Assembly: GCA_028284905.1 (NCBI GenBank)
Contig: JANQQU010000082.1
Coordinates: 1-64,000, forward strand
Length of the DNA: 64,000 nt
Source: Calditrichia bacterium
Lineage (GTDB): Bacteria; Calditrichota; Calditrichia; RBG-13-44-9; J075
Direction of reading: 5' to 3'
The notes under the pieces are model-generated. The model worked only from the letters and a program-made list of their open reading frames with translations. It did no database searches and was not told the DNA's origin. Position numbers and translations under genes: made by a program. Shown here piece after piece: positions 1-8,243 of the stretch; the first letter of the stretch is position 1, and the number at the start of each line of letters is the position of its first letter.

Positions 1-275
1 CAGCGACCAACGGGAGCGGAGCCATCAGTGACCGCAGGGAACGGAACCATATTGCACAAGATATCGTACGAACTCCCAACTACGAATTAAATCATCTAAG
101 GCCCGTCAAAAAGATTTCCCCAACCATCAGCGACAAACGGGAGCGGAGCCATCATGACCGCAGGGAACGGAACCATATTGCACAAGATATCGTGCGAACT
201 CCCAACTACGAATTAAATCATCTAAAGTCCGTCAAAAAAATTTCCCTAACCATCAGCGACAAACGGGAGCGGAAC
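1..275. repeat. 127-bp tandem repeat, 2.2 copies, touching the end of the MalT-like gene
   Basis: Two near-identical units start at 1 and 128, and a third partial unit runs from 254 to about 275, so the period is 126-127 bp. Each unit opens with CGACCAACGGGAGCGGAGCC or a one-base variant. Inside a unit a second, degenerate copy of that phrase follows (GACCGCAGGGAACGGAACCAT), so the unit is itself an imperfect internal duplication. The same phrase recurs at 54.3-54.5 kb in both orientations, so this is a dispersed family. No coding potential is apparent. Confidence 0.85.
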
Positions 276-1700
276 CTATTCCCCCACATTCTCCAAATAA
301 TCGCGAATCGCAGCGATATGTTCTGCAGCAGCCTCCGGGGTTTTCGAATGTCGATTGGCCGCTTCCGCTTTTGCAAGATAACTGGGGATTTTGTCCCGCT
401 GACCAGAGATAATTGCAATCCAGGCCTGGCAAACCGAGAGCATTGGGCGCGCTTCGTAGACGCGCGAGGGCAGCTTTTGCAACCAATTCAGTAATGTTAC
501 CAGCTCTCCACGCTTGAGCATCTCCATCGCTTCTTCTTCAACAAATTGGCCGGCCAAATCGAAATTCTTAGCGGCGACCGCATGCTGGAATGCCCGGGGA
601 ATATTCCGTCGTTGGGTAAACCATAAACTGGCGCGTAAATTCAGGTTGATTATTTTTTCATCCTGCAGGCCGCTGAAGATATCGGCGGTGGCATCAAGGA
701 AAATCTCCTGCAATAGGTAAATCTCTTCATCACCGATCTGGCGGAGAAAATGCCCTGCTTCTGCCAGAGACTTGAGAATTCCCGCGCTGTCGGCATTGCC
801 GGTGACGGTTAGACAGAGAGAAGGCGTAAGGAATGGTAAAATATGAACTTGCTTCAAAAAAGTTTGCACTGGTTGGGGTTGTTTTTGCAGTAATATCTCG
901 CTGAGGAAAACAACCGGTTCCCGTTCATCTTTCTCGAATTCAGTGACAAACGCGGATAGATTCTCATAGTATTCCAGTCCCAGCGCAGCCTGCTTCAACG
1001 CTGCCGGCATCGATTCTGCCCGAACCACCAGCGCAGACACATCACCATAAGGGATTTCCAACTTGAAGACCTCGTTAAACAGCCCTTTAGCATCATCCAT
1101 CGTAAATGAGAGATGCGGCTTGCGAATTTCGCTCAATTGCCCGGCAGAACGCAATTTGGCTAATTCGAACGGCGGCTCCGTACGTGAGGCAATAAAAAGA
1201 TGACATTGCGGAGGTTGGTTCTCTAAAAAATAGGAAAGCATGTTGTGCACCGGCTCTGCCTGAATCTTTTCGAAATTATCCAGAACGATGACAAAATCCT
1301 GCAACACCATTCCGATATCATCAATCAGGCGCAGCAGCACTTTTTCCATGGAAACGTTTTCCTGCGACTGCAGCACTAGGAAGGCATCTTGCCCAATATT
1401 GCTTTTCACCTGCTGCAATGCACGAATAAAATTACGGAAGAAAAATGCCGGATCGTTATCGCCAAATTCCAGGGTAAGCCAGGCGGTTTTTAAGTGCGGC
1501 TGAGCTGCCCAGTGCGCAAGCAAAGTAGTTTTTCCAAAACCTGACGGTGCAGTGAGTAAGGTCAGGCGTTTTTTCATGGAAGCGTTTAGTTGATTTACCA
1601 GCCCCATGCGGTAGAATTCTTTTTTATGTGGTGCCGACGCAGCAAATTTATAAGCAATGTCGTTATGATCGGCTGAAGCGGAAGGATTTTCTGTAGACAT
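276..1700 (-). CDS. MalT-type STAND ATPase regulator, C-terminally truncated
   Basis: The product resembles the N-terminal half of LuxR-family ATP-dependent regulators (MalT/LAL, STAND class), which sense a ligand and then bind DNA through a C-terminal LuxR helix-turn-helix. Visible parts are a P-loop APSGFGKTT at residues 51-59, a Walker B strand VIVLDNFE near 137-143, a middle winged-helix-like region, and the first helices of the TPR sensor domain. Family members are usually about 850-900 residues; this one stops at 474, inside the TPR domain, with no DNA-binding domain. Its stop codon is formed exactly where the tandem repeat at 1-275 begins, which suggests the 3' half was lost to or separated by that repeat. 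The start has no clear Shine-Dalgarno. As it stands it could hydrolyse ATP but could not bind DNA as its relatives do. Confidence 0.75.
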   Translation of the reverse strand: MSTENPSASADHNDIAYKFAASAPHKKEFYRMGLVNQLNASMKKRLTLLTAPSGFGKTTLLAHWAAQPHLKTAWLTLEFGDNDPAFFFRNFIRALQQVKSNIGQDAFLVLQSQENVSMEKVLLRLIDDIGMVLQDFVIVLDNFEKIQAEPVHNMLSYFLENQPPQCHLFIASRTEPPFELAKLRSAGQLSEIRKPHLSFTMDDAKGLFNEVFKLEIPYGDVSALVVRAESMPAALKQAALGLEYYENLSAFVTEFEKDEREPVVFLSEILLQKQPQPVQTFLKQVHILPFLTPSLCLTVTGNADSAGILKSLAEAGHFLRQIGDEEIYLLQEIFLDATADIFSGLQDEKIINLNLRASLWFTQRRNIPRAFQHAVAAKNFDLAGQFVEEEAMEMLKRGELVTLLNWLQKLPSRVYEARPMLSVCQAWIAIISGQRDKIPSYLAKAEAANRHSKTPEAAAEHIAAIRDYLENVGE

Positions 1701-1813
1701 AAAACAACCCGATTTTCAAGTGATTCTGCCATTCCACGAATATCCCGGAATTGGCTGCTACTACTTTATTTAACGGGCGGAATATAGGATATCTTTCTGC
1801 AGGCTGCAATTGC

Positions 1814-2701
1814 TCAGTTAAACAATGGCCAAACACTGGTGCTGTAACCGGCGAAAATACCAATGCCATTTTGCACGTTGCTGTGAATAAGCACCGGCTC
1901 CTGAAAAGGATTTCCCCCGTCGACGGTTTCTGCCTTGCGAAATGTTTTATGATGGCGAAAATAATGTTCACTGACACTTGAGAGGCGAATGTAGACCTGT
2001 GCCCAACTATTCGACCCGAATAAAAAATCATAATAACCGAAATCGATCTCCAAAGTCTCTCCGGCAAAAAGCACGTCATCGAAAACCGCTTCGTTATCGA
2101 AAAAATCATCGATATTCACCGGGCCGCTATCCTCGTCGCTATTGGCCATAATGACCGGGTTGCTGGTTTCGAAATGATTAAAAAAGCGATAACCGAAAAT
2201 ATCCACCATTTGAATGGACAGCAGATAGTAATTGTCGATATCCGGCGGGTCATCAAAAGTAAGCCGTAGCCGGACATACTCGTCCGGGTCCCCACTTCTC
2301 GCCGGCAAATTCAGAACGGAGGTAATGGCAACCGGCGGAGACAAATAATCACTCGCTTCAATCGCCTCAAAATTGGGAGCGGCGGCACGGAGCGTGTAGC
2401 TATTGCCGGCAGCCGGCCGGAGATTATCTGACCGATACAGCCCATTCCCCTGGTGGGCCAGCTCGGTTAGATATTGATCCTCCTGCCAAAGTTCCACGGT
2501 TGCGTTCTCTATCTGAAGAGCCATATTATTCGGCGACAAAATGTCTGTGCTACGGGTAATACGCACTGACCAAAGACTATCCGGCGTAAAAAATGCGCTG
2601 CCAACCAGCACAGGCTCATGAACGGGAATATCAACCTCAACGACTTTTTCGCAATTGAGAAAGAGAATTAAAAGGAGTGCTATCTTTAGTAAGGCTCGCA
2701 T
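1814..2701 (-). CDS. DUF4249-type outer-membrane lipoprotein
   Basis: This 295-residue product matches the DUF4249 pattern known from Bacteroidota, where such lipoproteins accompany TonB-dependent receptors. The chosen start at 2701 has GGAG eight bases upstream and gives a clean lipoprotein signal peptide ending in the lipobox FLNC, so the mature protein begins at that cysteine. Upstream in-frame starts would put polar residues before the signal. The mature part is beta-rich, with the usual early segment about values gained and lost (PVLVGSAFFTPDSLWSV) and a C-terminal region rich in aromatic residues. It lies downstream of the receptor gene on the same strand, separated by a repeat that could change its expression relative to the receptor. 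The substrate is unknown. Confidence 0.72.
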   Translation of the reverse strand: MRALLKIALLLILFLNCEKVVEVDIPVHEPVLVGSAFFTPDSLWSVRITRSTDILSPNNMALQIENATVELWQEDQYLTELAHQGNGLYRSDNLRPAAGNSYTLRAAAPNFEAIEASDYLSPPVAITSVLNLPARSGDPDEYVRLRLTFDDPPDIDNYYLLSIQMVDIFGYRFFNHFETSNPVIMANSDEDSGPVNIDDFFDNEAVFDDVLFAGETLEIDFGYYDFLFGSNSWAQVYIRLSSVSEHYFRHHKTFRKAETVDGGNPFQEPVLIHSNVQNGIGIFAGYSTSVWPLFN

Positions 2702-2730
2702 ATGCGGCTCCGTGGTTTTGAAAGACATTT

Positions 2731-2812
2731 TAAATGCGTAAATGGGCAAATGGGCAAGAACAACATCATTTGCTCATTTGCCCATTTGCATATTTGCATT
2801 TTTGCCCATTTC
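2731..2812. repeat. Inverted ATGGGCAA octamer-type repeat inside an operon
   Basis: The left arm (2731-2757) contains two ATGGGCAA units and the right arm (2767-2812) holds several complementary TTGCCCAT-type units, around a spacer of about ten bases. The array starts directly after the receptor stop codon and ends about 30 bases before the DUF4249 start. The transcript could fold into a long AT-rich hairpin between two co-oriented genes. Similar units occur at 47584-47731 and 56485-56537. Confidence 0.8.
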
Positions 2813-5449
2813 CTAAAACGAAAATTTGTAACTAATTGATGGTATTACCGGAAAAAGGCTCACTTGTTTGAAGACTTCTTCTCCGCTGGCATTGGTGTCT
2901 ATGTAAAGGAAAAATGGATTCCGGTTGTTATATGCATTGTAAACGCTGAAACTCCAGACTTTTTCATTCAACCCGCGTCTGCTGAAGAATTGTATGCTGA
3001 GATCCAGGCGATGATAAGGCTTCATGCGAAAACCGTTGCGGCCATCATAATGCTCGGTCGTATCAAAAAACGGCGTGTTTTCGAACCCGTAAAACCCACG
3101 TGGATTAATGATACTGCCGGGATCGTAATATTTTGCTGAGGGTAGCGAAACGGCATTTCCGGTGCCATATACCCAGGTACCGGACAAAGTGACGCCTTCA
3201 CTGATATGATAGGTGCCGACAATCGTGGCATCGTGACGGCGATCGTAACGGGCAAAAAAGCGCCGACCGAAGTTGAGGTTTTCGAATTGCCGGTCTGTCC
3301 AGGAAAGCGTATAGCCCAGCCAGCCACTGAACTTCCCGGTTTTCTTTTGCAGAAACAGCTCTGCGCCATAGGATCGGCCATCTCCGGTTTCAATCTTGTT
3401 TTCCCAATTTTGATCCACCCCGATAAACTGCGCGCCTTCCTTGTAAGCAATCAGCCCGCTCATCTCCTTGTAATATCCCTCCAGACTGAGCTCCAGTTTC
3501 TTATCCAATAATGTACGGGCGATGCCAAATGCTCCCTGGAAAGATCGCTGTGGGCGCACCTGATCGGTGACCGGTACCCAAAGATCGGTCGGTAGCCCGA
3601 TGCCACTATTGGTTAGCAAATGAATGTATTGATACATCGTCACGAAAGAGGATTTCAACGACCATTCACCCAGCAAATAGCGTAAGGAAAGGCGCGGCTG
3701 TAAAGAAGAGTAAGAGCGGCCATTCACCCGAAACAGGGAGGTATGTATACCGGCATTTACTTTCATTTGCCGGGACAAGCGCATGTCATCCTCTACATAC
3801 AGACTGGCTTCCAGGGCATTGGTCTTTTGAGATGAAGTACTGAACTGACTTAGTTCGATATCTTCCCCGGTATTATCGACTTGTAAAACGCCCGGGTTAA
3901 ACGTATGGGCAATTGCGCCGCCGCCAAATTTGATATAATGGCTGGGGTTGGGAATGTAATCGAAATCGATCCGTGCACCGAAATCTTCGATGCCGGAATT
4001 ATATTCACTGTAAAAAGAACGTTCCTCATTACCGTTTTGCCGGGAACGTTCTTCAGTGCTTACCTCGAATTTGTATTTGCTGTAGGTGAAAATTGTGTTA
4101 CTAAAAAGCTTGTCATGCCAAACGTGATTCCAGCGGAATGTCGAGGTTAAATTTCCCCAACCGAGCCCCGCTTCAAAGCTGGGACCGCCATCGGCATTTT
4201 TATCGACGGCGCCAAATTTATCGTTGCCGGCATATACGCTGAAAAAAATACGGTCCTGCGGGGAAAAAGTATAATTGAATTTACCGTTTAGATCGTAGAA
4301 GTAATACCCGCCGGTATCCCCATCGTCGTTGTTGATAAACGGCTTGGCGAGGATATCGATATAGGTCCGCCGTCCGGAAATTATGAATGTGGATTTCCCC
4401 TTTTTTAACGGGCCTTCCAGCAACATGCGAGTGGCAATAAGACCAATGGCGGCATCGCCACGGATCTCCTGTTCGTTGCCATCTTTCATATTAATTTCTA
4501 GTACCGAGGAAAGTCTGCCTCCATAGCGTGCAGGAAATCCCCCTTTGGTCAAATTAACATTTTTGATCGCATCGGCATTAAATACCGAGAAGAAACCGAA
4601 AAGGTGAGAAGCGTTATAAACCGGCGCGCCATCGAGTAAAATGAGATTCTGATCCGGCCCGCCACCACGCACATAAATCCCACTGGTGCCCTCACTGCCG
4701 GACTGCACCCCCGGTAATAGTTGAATGGTTTTCAAGACATCAACTTCCCCGAGCAAGGCCGGCAAGCTTTTGATCTGAACAAGCGGCACATCAATCTTAC
4801 TCATTAATGTTTTGTCTTCGATACGCTCCGTGCTGGCAACAACTTTTACCGTATCTCCGGCAACAGAAGAGGGATCGAGGCGAATGGTTAGTTGAAAATC
4901 TTTCGCAAGCAGAAATTTCTGCAATGAGGATTGATAACCAAGATAAGCGACCGCCAGATTGATCGAATCTGCCGGCAGGGTCAGGCTAAAAAAGCCGTAA
5001 CTATTCGTGGTGGTGCCAAGTTGTAGGAACGGGTCATAGACATTCGCGCCGATCAGCGTTTCCCCGGAGCGGCTATCCTGCACATATCCACTAATGGTGT
5101 AATGAGATTTTTCCGGCGCGGGCAGATTGGCTGCATCAGTAAAGAACACCACACTGCGTGCCGCATTATATATTCGATACTGGACGCCTGCCAGCGAGGC
5201 GAGCTTACGTAAGGCATTTTCCAGACGTTCGTCCTGGAAAGAAATGGTTATCAGCACGTCGTCTAAAACCTGATCAACAAAAGAAAATCGGATATCGAAG
5301 CGGGATTCCAGGTCTTCCAAGACACTTTTAAAAGGCGTGTCATTAAAATCTCCGGATATCGGCAAGGCCGAAAAGGATGGATCGTCCTGGGAGTGCCCCG
5401 GCAGCCATAGCAGCAACAGACATCCCAACAGGTATAAAACTCTCATCAA
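2813..5449 (-). CDS. TonB-dependent receptor with STN and carboxypeptidase-like N-terminal domains
   Basis: An 878-residue outer-membrane receptor. A signal peptide ends near residue 20 (LPGHSQ). It is followed by an STN domain (about 30-100, with DVLITISFQDERLENAL), a carboxypeptidase-regulatory-like beta domain (about 118-200, starting YTISGYVQDSRSGETL), the plug (about 215-330, with IYVRGGGPDQNLILLDGAPV and the end GGRLSSVLEI) and a 22-strand-type barrel ending in the aromatic residue of YKFSF. This order is typical of FCB-group receptors that take up nutrients using TonB energy. STN domains often talk to FecR anti-sigma factors, but no FecI/FecR pair is adjacent. The next gene is a DUF4249 lipoprotein, a frequent partner. 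The ligand cannot be told from sequence. Confidence 0.9.
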   Translation of the reverse strand: MMRVLYLLGCLLLLWLPGHSQDDPSFSALPISGDFNDTPFKSVLEDLESRFDIRFSFVDQVLDDVLITISFQDERLENALRKLASLAGVQYRIYNAARSVVFFTDAANLPAPEKSHYTISGYVQDSRSGETLIGANVYDPFLQLGTTTNSYGFFSLTLPADSINLAVAYLGYQSSLQKFLLAKDFQLTIRLDPSSVAGDTVKVVASTERIEDKTLMSKIDVPLVQIKSLPALLGEVDVLKTIQLLPGVQSGSEGTSGIYVRGGGPDQNLILLDGAPVYNASHLFGFFSVFNADAIKNVNLTKGGFPARYGGRLSSVLEINMKDGNEQEIRGDAAIGLIATRMLLEGPLKKGKSTFIISGRRTYIDILAKPFINNDDGDTGGYYFYDLNGKFNYTFSPQDRIFFSVYAGNDKFGAVDKNADGGPSFEAGLGWGNLTSTFRWNHVWHDKLFSNTIFTYSKYKFEVSTEERSRQNGNEERSFYSEYNSGIEDFGARIDFDYIPNPSHYIKFGGGAIAHTFNPGVLQVDNTGEDIELSQFSTSSQKTNALEASLYVEDDMRLSRQMKVNAGIHTSLFRVNGRSYSSLQPRLSLRYLLGEWSLKSSFVTMYQYIHLLTNSGIGLPTDLWVPVTDQVRPQRSFQGAFGIARTLLDKKLELSLEGYYKEMSGLIAYKEGAQFIGVDQNWENKIETGDGRSYGAELFLQKKTGKFSGWLGYTLSWTDRQFENLNFGRRFFARYDRRHDATIVGTYHISEGVTLSGTWVYGTGNAVSLPSAKYYDPGSIINPRGFYGFENTPFFDTTEHYDGRNGFRMKPYHRLDLSIQFFSRRGLNEKVWSFSVYNAYNNRNPFFLYIDTNASGEEVFKQVSLFPVIPSISYKFSF

Positions 5450-5520
5450 TTTTCCTTCATTTTCGTATTACCCCTACAATGAACGATACACTTTTTGCCG
5501 AAAAAACCCTGAGGGGATTT

Positions 5521-5720
5521 CGAATGCGGAATGGGGAATTCGGAATTCGGAATGCAAAAATTCGAATGCGGAAGTCGGAATTCAGAATTGGGAATGTGTA
5601 TTTTGGATATACTTTTCACAATTTCAAAAAGCGCCTGTATATTGTTATTAATAAACTTAAACACCCAAATTTATTTTAAAAAATTCCGAATTCCCCATTC
5701 CGCATTCCACATTCCAGATT
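5521..5720. repeat. Inverted GGAATGC/GGAATTC heptamer repeat
   Basis: The left arm (5521-5596) is built from seven-base units such as GGAATGC, GGGGAAT and TCGGAAT. The right arm (5681-5720) carries the complementary units (ATTCCGAATTCCCCATTCCG and on). A unique AT-rich spacer of about 85 bases lies between them. The structure fills the divergent gap between the receptor gene and the LiaF-like gene. No protein-coding signal is convincing here, although translation of the repeat gives spurious small frames. Confidence 0.8.
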
Positions 5721-5855
5721 TTCTCCGCGCCTTAAAAATTGGCTATTTTTTCTCATATTGCAACTACGCGGGATGAGCACCGTCTATTAAGAAGAGTTTT
5801 TGCTGAATTTTTAAGATGATTTTGATATATTTCTAAAAACATGGTGGAGGCGTTG

Positions 5856-6356
5856 ATGAATAGCAAATCGTTAATTACCGGATTTTTCCTGGTTGGCCTG
5901 GGGCTGCTTTTACTGGCCAACAATTTTGGTTACTTTTTTATTGATTGGTATGACTTTGAATATTATTGGCCACTCGGCCTGGTCGCCGGTGGTATCTTCT
6001 TTTGGGCTTTATGGCTGGCGGACCGCAAAGACTATGGCCTGCTGATGCCCGGCACTATTCTATTGGTTTACGGACTGCTCTTTTGGTACAACGTCCAGAC
6101 CAACTGGTGGTATATGGAAGAACTCTGGCCCTTCTTCATTATCGGCCCGGGACTGGGATTCCTGGCGATGTATCTGTTTGGCGGCAGGGATCGGGGCTTG
6201 CTGATTACCGGCGGCATCTTAACCGGTATTGGCCTGGTCTTCCTCGGCGGCTATTATGATTTCCGGTTTATCTGGCCGATTCTGCTGATTGCCATCGGAT
6301 TGCGCCTGCTTTTCAAAACCCGTAAGCAGGAGTCCAACGGCGGCACAGTGAGCTAA
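5856..6356 (+). CDS. LiaF/DUF5668-like membrane protein
   Basis: A 166-residue protein made almost entirely of short hydrophobic helices in pairs, with repeated tryptophan-rich turns such as YYWPLGLVAGG, LWPFFIIGPGLG and FIWPILLIAIGL. This triplicated W-P-x-hydrophobic pattern is typical of the LiaI/LiaF transmembrane region (DUF5668), found in envelope-stress proteins. I place the start at 5856 because GGAGG lies six bases upstream; an in-frame ATG at 5841 overlaps that Shine-Dalgarno. It lacks the soluble C-terminal domain of true LiaF, so a role in envelope-stress sensing is only a guess. It is followed by a clear terminator, so it is probably monocistronic. Confidence 0.75.
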   Translation: MNSKSLITGFFLVGLGLLLLANNFGYFFIDWYDFEYYWPLGLVAGGIFFWALWLADRKDYGLLMPGTILLVYGLLFWYNVQTNWWYMEELWPFFIIGPGLGFLAMYLFGGRDRGLLITGGILTGIGLVFLGGYYDFRFIWPILLIAIGLRLLFKTRKQESNGGTVS

Positions 6357-6390
6357 ACCGACCGTCAATCAATTACACTGACACATTTTT

Positions 6391-6421
6391 AGCCTGTCGA
6401 TACTTTTCGGCAGGCTTTTTT
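6391..6421 (+). terminator. Rho-independent terminator after the LiaF-like gene
   Basis: AGCCTGTCGA pairs with TCGGCAGGCT (ten base pairs, one G-U), with a six-base loop and a run of T immediately after. It ends the + strand transcript where the convergent cupin gene stops. Confidence 0.88.
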
Positions 6422-6752
6422 ATTTTTTAGCGCTTTTCGGGCGGGGAGACATGGTTACCAGCAGCACCAAATTTTCGCCGGAATCGTTTCGTACACCATG
6501 GGCAACCCCTGCCGGGGCGAAAGCACTTTCGTTCTTTTCGAGGATATGCTCGGATTCACCCAGCGTTACTACTGCACTTCCCTGCAGTACCAGGTAAACC
6601 TTATCTTCGCCAGCATGCGAGTGCACTTTCTGAAACTGCCCCGGCTGCAGGCAATAGAGATCAAACAGCATTTTATCACTATCGAAAATTGGCACTTTTT
6701 GCATCTTTTCATCGCTAAAGCGAATGTGGTTGAGGATGTTGGTTGTGTTCAT
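6420..6752 (-). CDS. Small cupin-domain protein
   Basis: A 110-residue single-domain cupin. The first cupin motif is present as PGQFQKVHSHAGEDKVYLVLQG, with metal-ligand candidates H44, H46 and the following acidic residues, and the second motif contributes AGVAHGVRN. Such proteins fold as a beta barrel and bind a divalent metal; they include sensors, isomerases and dioxygenases, and sequence alone does not pick one. The gene is convergent with the LiaF-like gene, and its stop lies in the T-tract of that gene's terminator. The upstream M24 peptidase gene runs in the same direction with a 130-base gap, so co-transcription is possible but not shown. Confidence 0.8.
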   Translation of the reverse strand: MNTTNILNHIRFSDEKMQKVPIFDSDKMLFDLYCLQPGQFQKVHSHAGEDKVYLVLQGSAVVTLGESEHILEKNESAFAPAGVAHGVRNDSGENLVLLVTMSPRPKSAKK

Positions 6753-6882
6753 AGTACTCCATTTTATTTCTTGTAATGATCTATTGCGGAAAACCGAAAA
6801 CGGCTAATTCCTGTCGACTTGGTCCGCCCCGAGATGAATCCCAGGGCTCTTTGCGGTCGCCCGATGAATTGGGCTTTTGGAT

Positions 6883-8064
6883 TTAGCTTTTGATTAGCCA
6901 GAGCGTTTCCTGGGGTTTGGAGAGATATTCGGCGCCATTCTCCCGCACAATAACTTCTTCTTCCAGGGTCACCACGCCGTAGTCCGGCAAAGTCATCCGC
7001 GGCTCGATGGTGTATACCTGACCAACTTCCAGGGGCATCCGGGCTGCTTCTCCATATTTTTCCCATTCCGGGAAAAGGCCGCCTCCGCCATCATGGCACT
7101 CTCTTCCCACCTGATGCCCAAGGCCATGGGGAAATTCCTCGTAGCCATTATCCAGCAAATACTGGCGGGAGATGTGGTCCATCTCTTTTCCCAGCAAACC
7201 GGGCTTCATCGCTTTCGCGGTTTTATCGACGGAGGTTTGCAGCACCTGGAAGGCCCGTTGCACTTCTGCCGGTGCTTCGGATTCTCCGGGAGGCAGCACA
7301 TACCAGGTCCGTTGCAGGTCTGCGCAATATCCTTCGTATTTAACGCCGAAATCCATATTCACCAAATGGGTCGGACCCACCTTACGTTCTGTAGGAGAGG
7401 CGTGCGCCCCGGCAGTGCCTGGCCCGCTATAGACCGCCGGACAATGAGCAGGATCCCAGGCGACTTCCAACCCGCGGGATTCCACCTCGTTCATGACAAA
7501 ATCGGCAATTTCCTTTTCGCTGCGTCCGATGCGGATAAACTGCCCGGTTGCTTCGAAGATTTCCAGGGTAATACGGGTTGCTTCCCGCATCCGGCGTTCC
7601 TCTTCCGGGGTTTTCCGGCCGCGAATGGCGCTGACAATTTCGTTTGCACTCACCAGGCGATCCTGATAGGGCGTGCCGCTCAGATGCTCCCGAAGATTCA
7701 TTAACATCCCGGCAGTAAGCCCATCGGCGGTGGGGCTGCTTAGCGAATAATTAACGGCGATGGTTTTCGGATCCAACCGTTGCATTACTGCCCGCAGGTC
7801 TTCCCGAACGGATTGCACATATCCGATAATTTCCCGGTAAGTGCCCAGTGTTTCCAAACTGGCGACATCATACTGCCCGGCAATGGCAATCGTCTCTCCC
7901 TTTGCGGTAATAATCAGCGCGGTTTGCCAGGTAAAATCCATCCCGGCGATAAAACTTAAACTGGGATCCCGCATAATCGCGGATTCCCGAACGAAGGTCA
8001 TCCACATATCGATATTTTTTTCCTGTAAAATACCGACCGCCTGTTCGATTTTTTCTTTATACAT
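6883..8064 (-). CDS. M24-family aminopeptidase (Xaa-Pro aminopeptidase type)
   Basis: A 393-residue cytoplasmic metallopeptidase with a creatinase-like N-terminal domain (about 1-150) and an M24 pita-bread catalytic domain. The dinuclear metal ligands are visible: the first Asp in MDFGVKYEGYCAD, the second Asp a few residues later, the His of HGLGHQVGRECHDG, the Glu in YTIEPRMTLP and the last Glu in VTLEEEVIV. Family members remove N-terminal residues before proline (PepP/PepQ group) or act on related amides. No signal peptide is visible. The 3' gap of about 130 bases contains a short GCCC...GGGC hairpin. Confidence 0.87.
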   Translation of the reverse strand: MYKEKIEQAVGILQEKNIDMWMTFVRESAIMRDPSLSFIAGMDFTWQTALIITAKGETIAIAGQYDVASLETLGTYREIIGYVQSVREDLRAVMQRLDPKTIAVNYSLSSPTADGLTAGMLMNLREHLSGTPYQDRLVSANEIVSAIRGRKTPEEERRMREATRITLEIFEATGQFIRIGRSEKEIADFVMNEVESRGLEVAWDPAHCPAVYSGPGTAGAHASPTERKVGPTHLVNMDFGVKYEGYCADLQRTWYVLPPGESEAPAEVQRAFQVLQTSVDKTAKAMKPGLLGKEMDHISRQYLLDNGYEEFPHGLGHQVGRECHDGGGGLFPEWEKYGEAARMPLEVGQVYTIEPRMTLPDYGVVTLEEEVIVRENGAEYLSKPQETLWLIKS

Positions 8065-8243
8065 TTATTAATTCTCCCGATTTACTGTTCTGGTAATAAT
8101 GTTAGTTTTAATTTTGCAGATTTGCAAATTTCCCGGGAAAAACAATCGGTCGATTTTAATTTTTTTGTCGCCAATTTTTTATTTTTTCCTCCATCACTCT
8201 AATTTTTTCCATATATTGAAAGATGCCAAAATCTGAGGACACA

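Noticed and set aside
5521-5720. Small protein genes across the heptamer repeats
   Set aside because: The frames exist only because the units are stop-poor; they overlap on both strands and have no ribosome binding site.
6820-6880. Terminator after the M24 peptidase gene
   Set aside because: The GCCC/GGGC stem is short and has no T-run in the direction of that gene. Its repetitive look may mark a dispersed repeat but no second copy is in the window.
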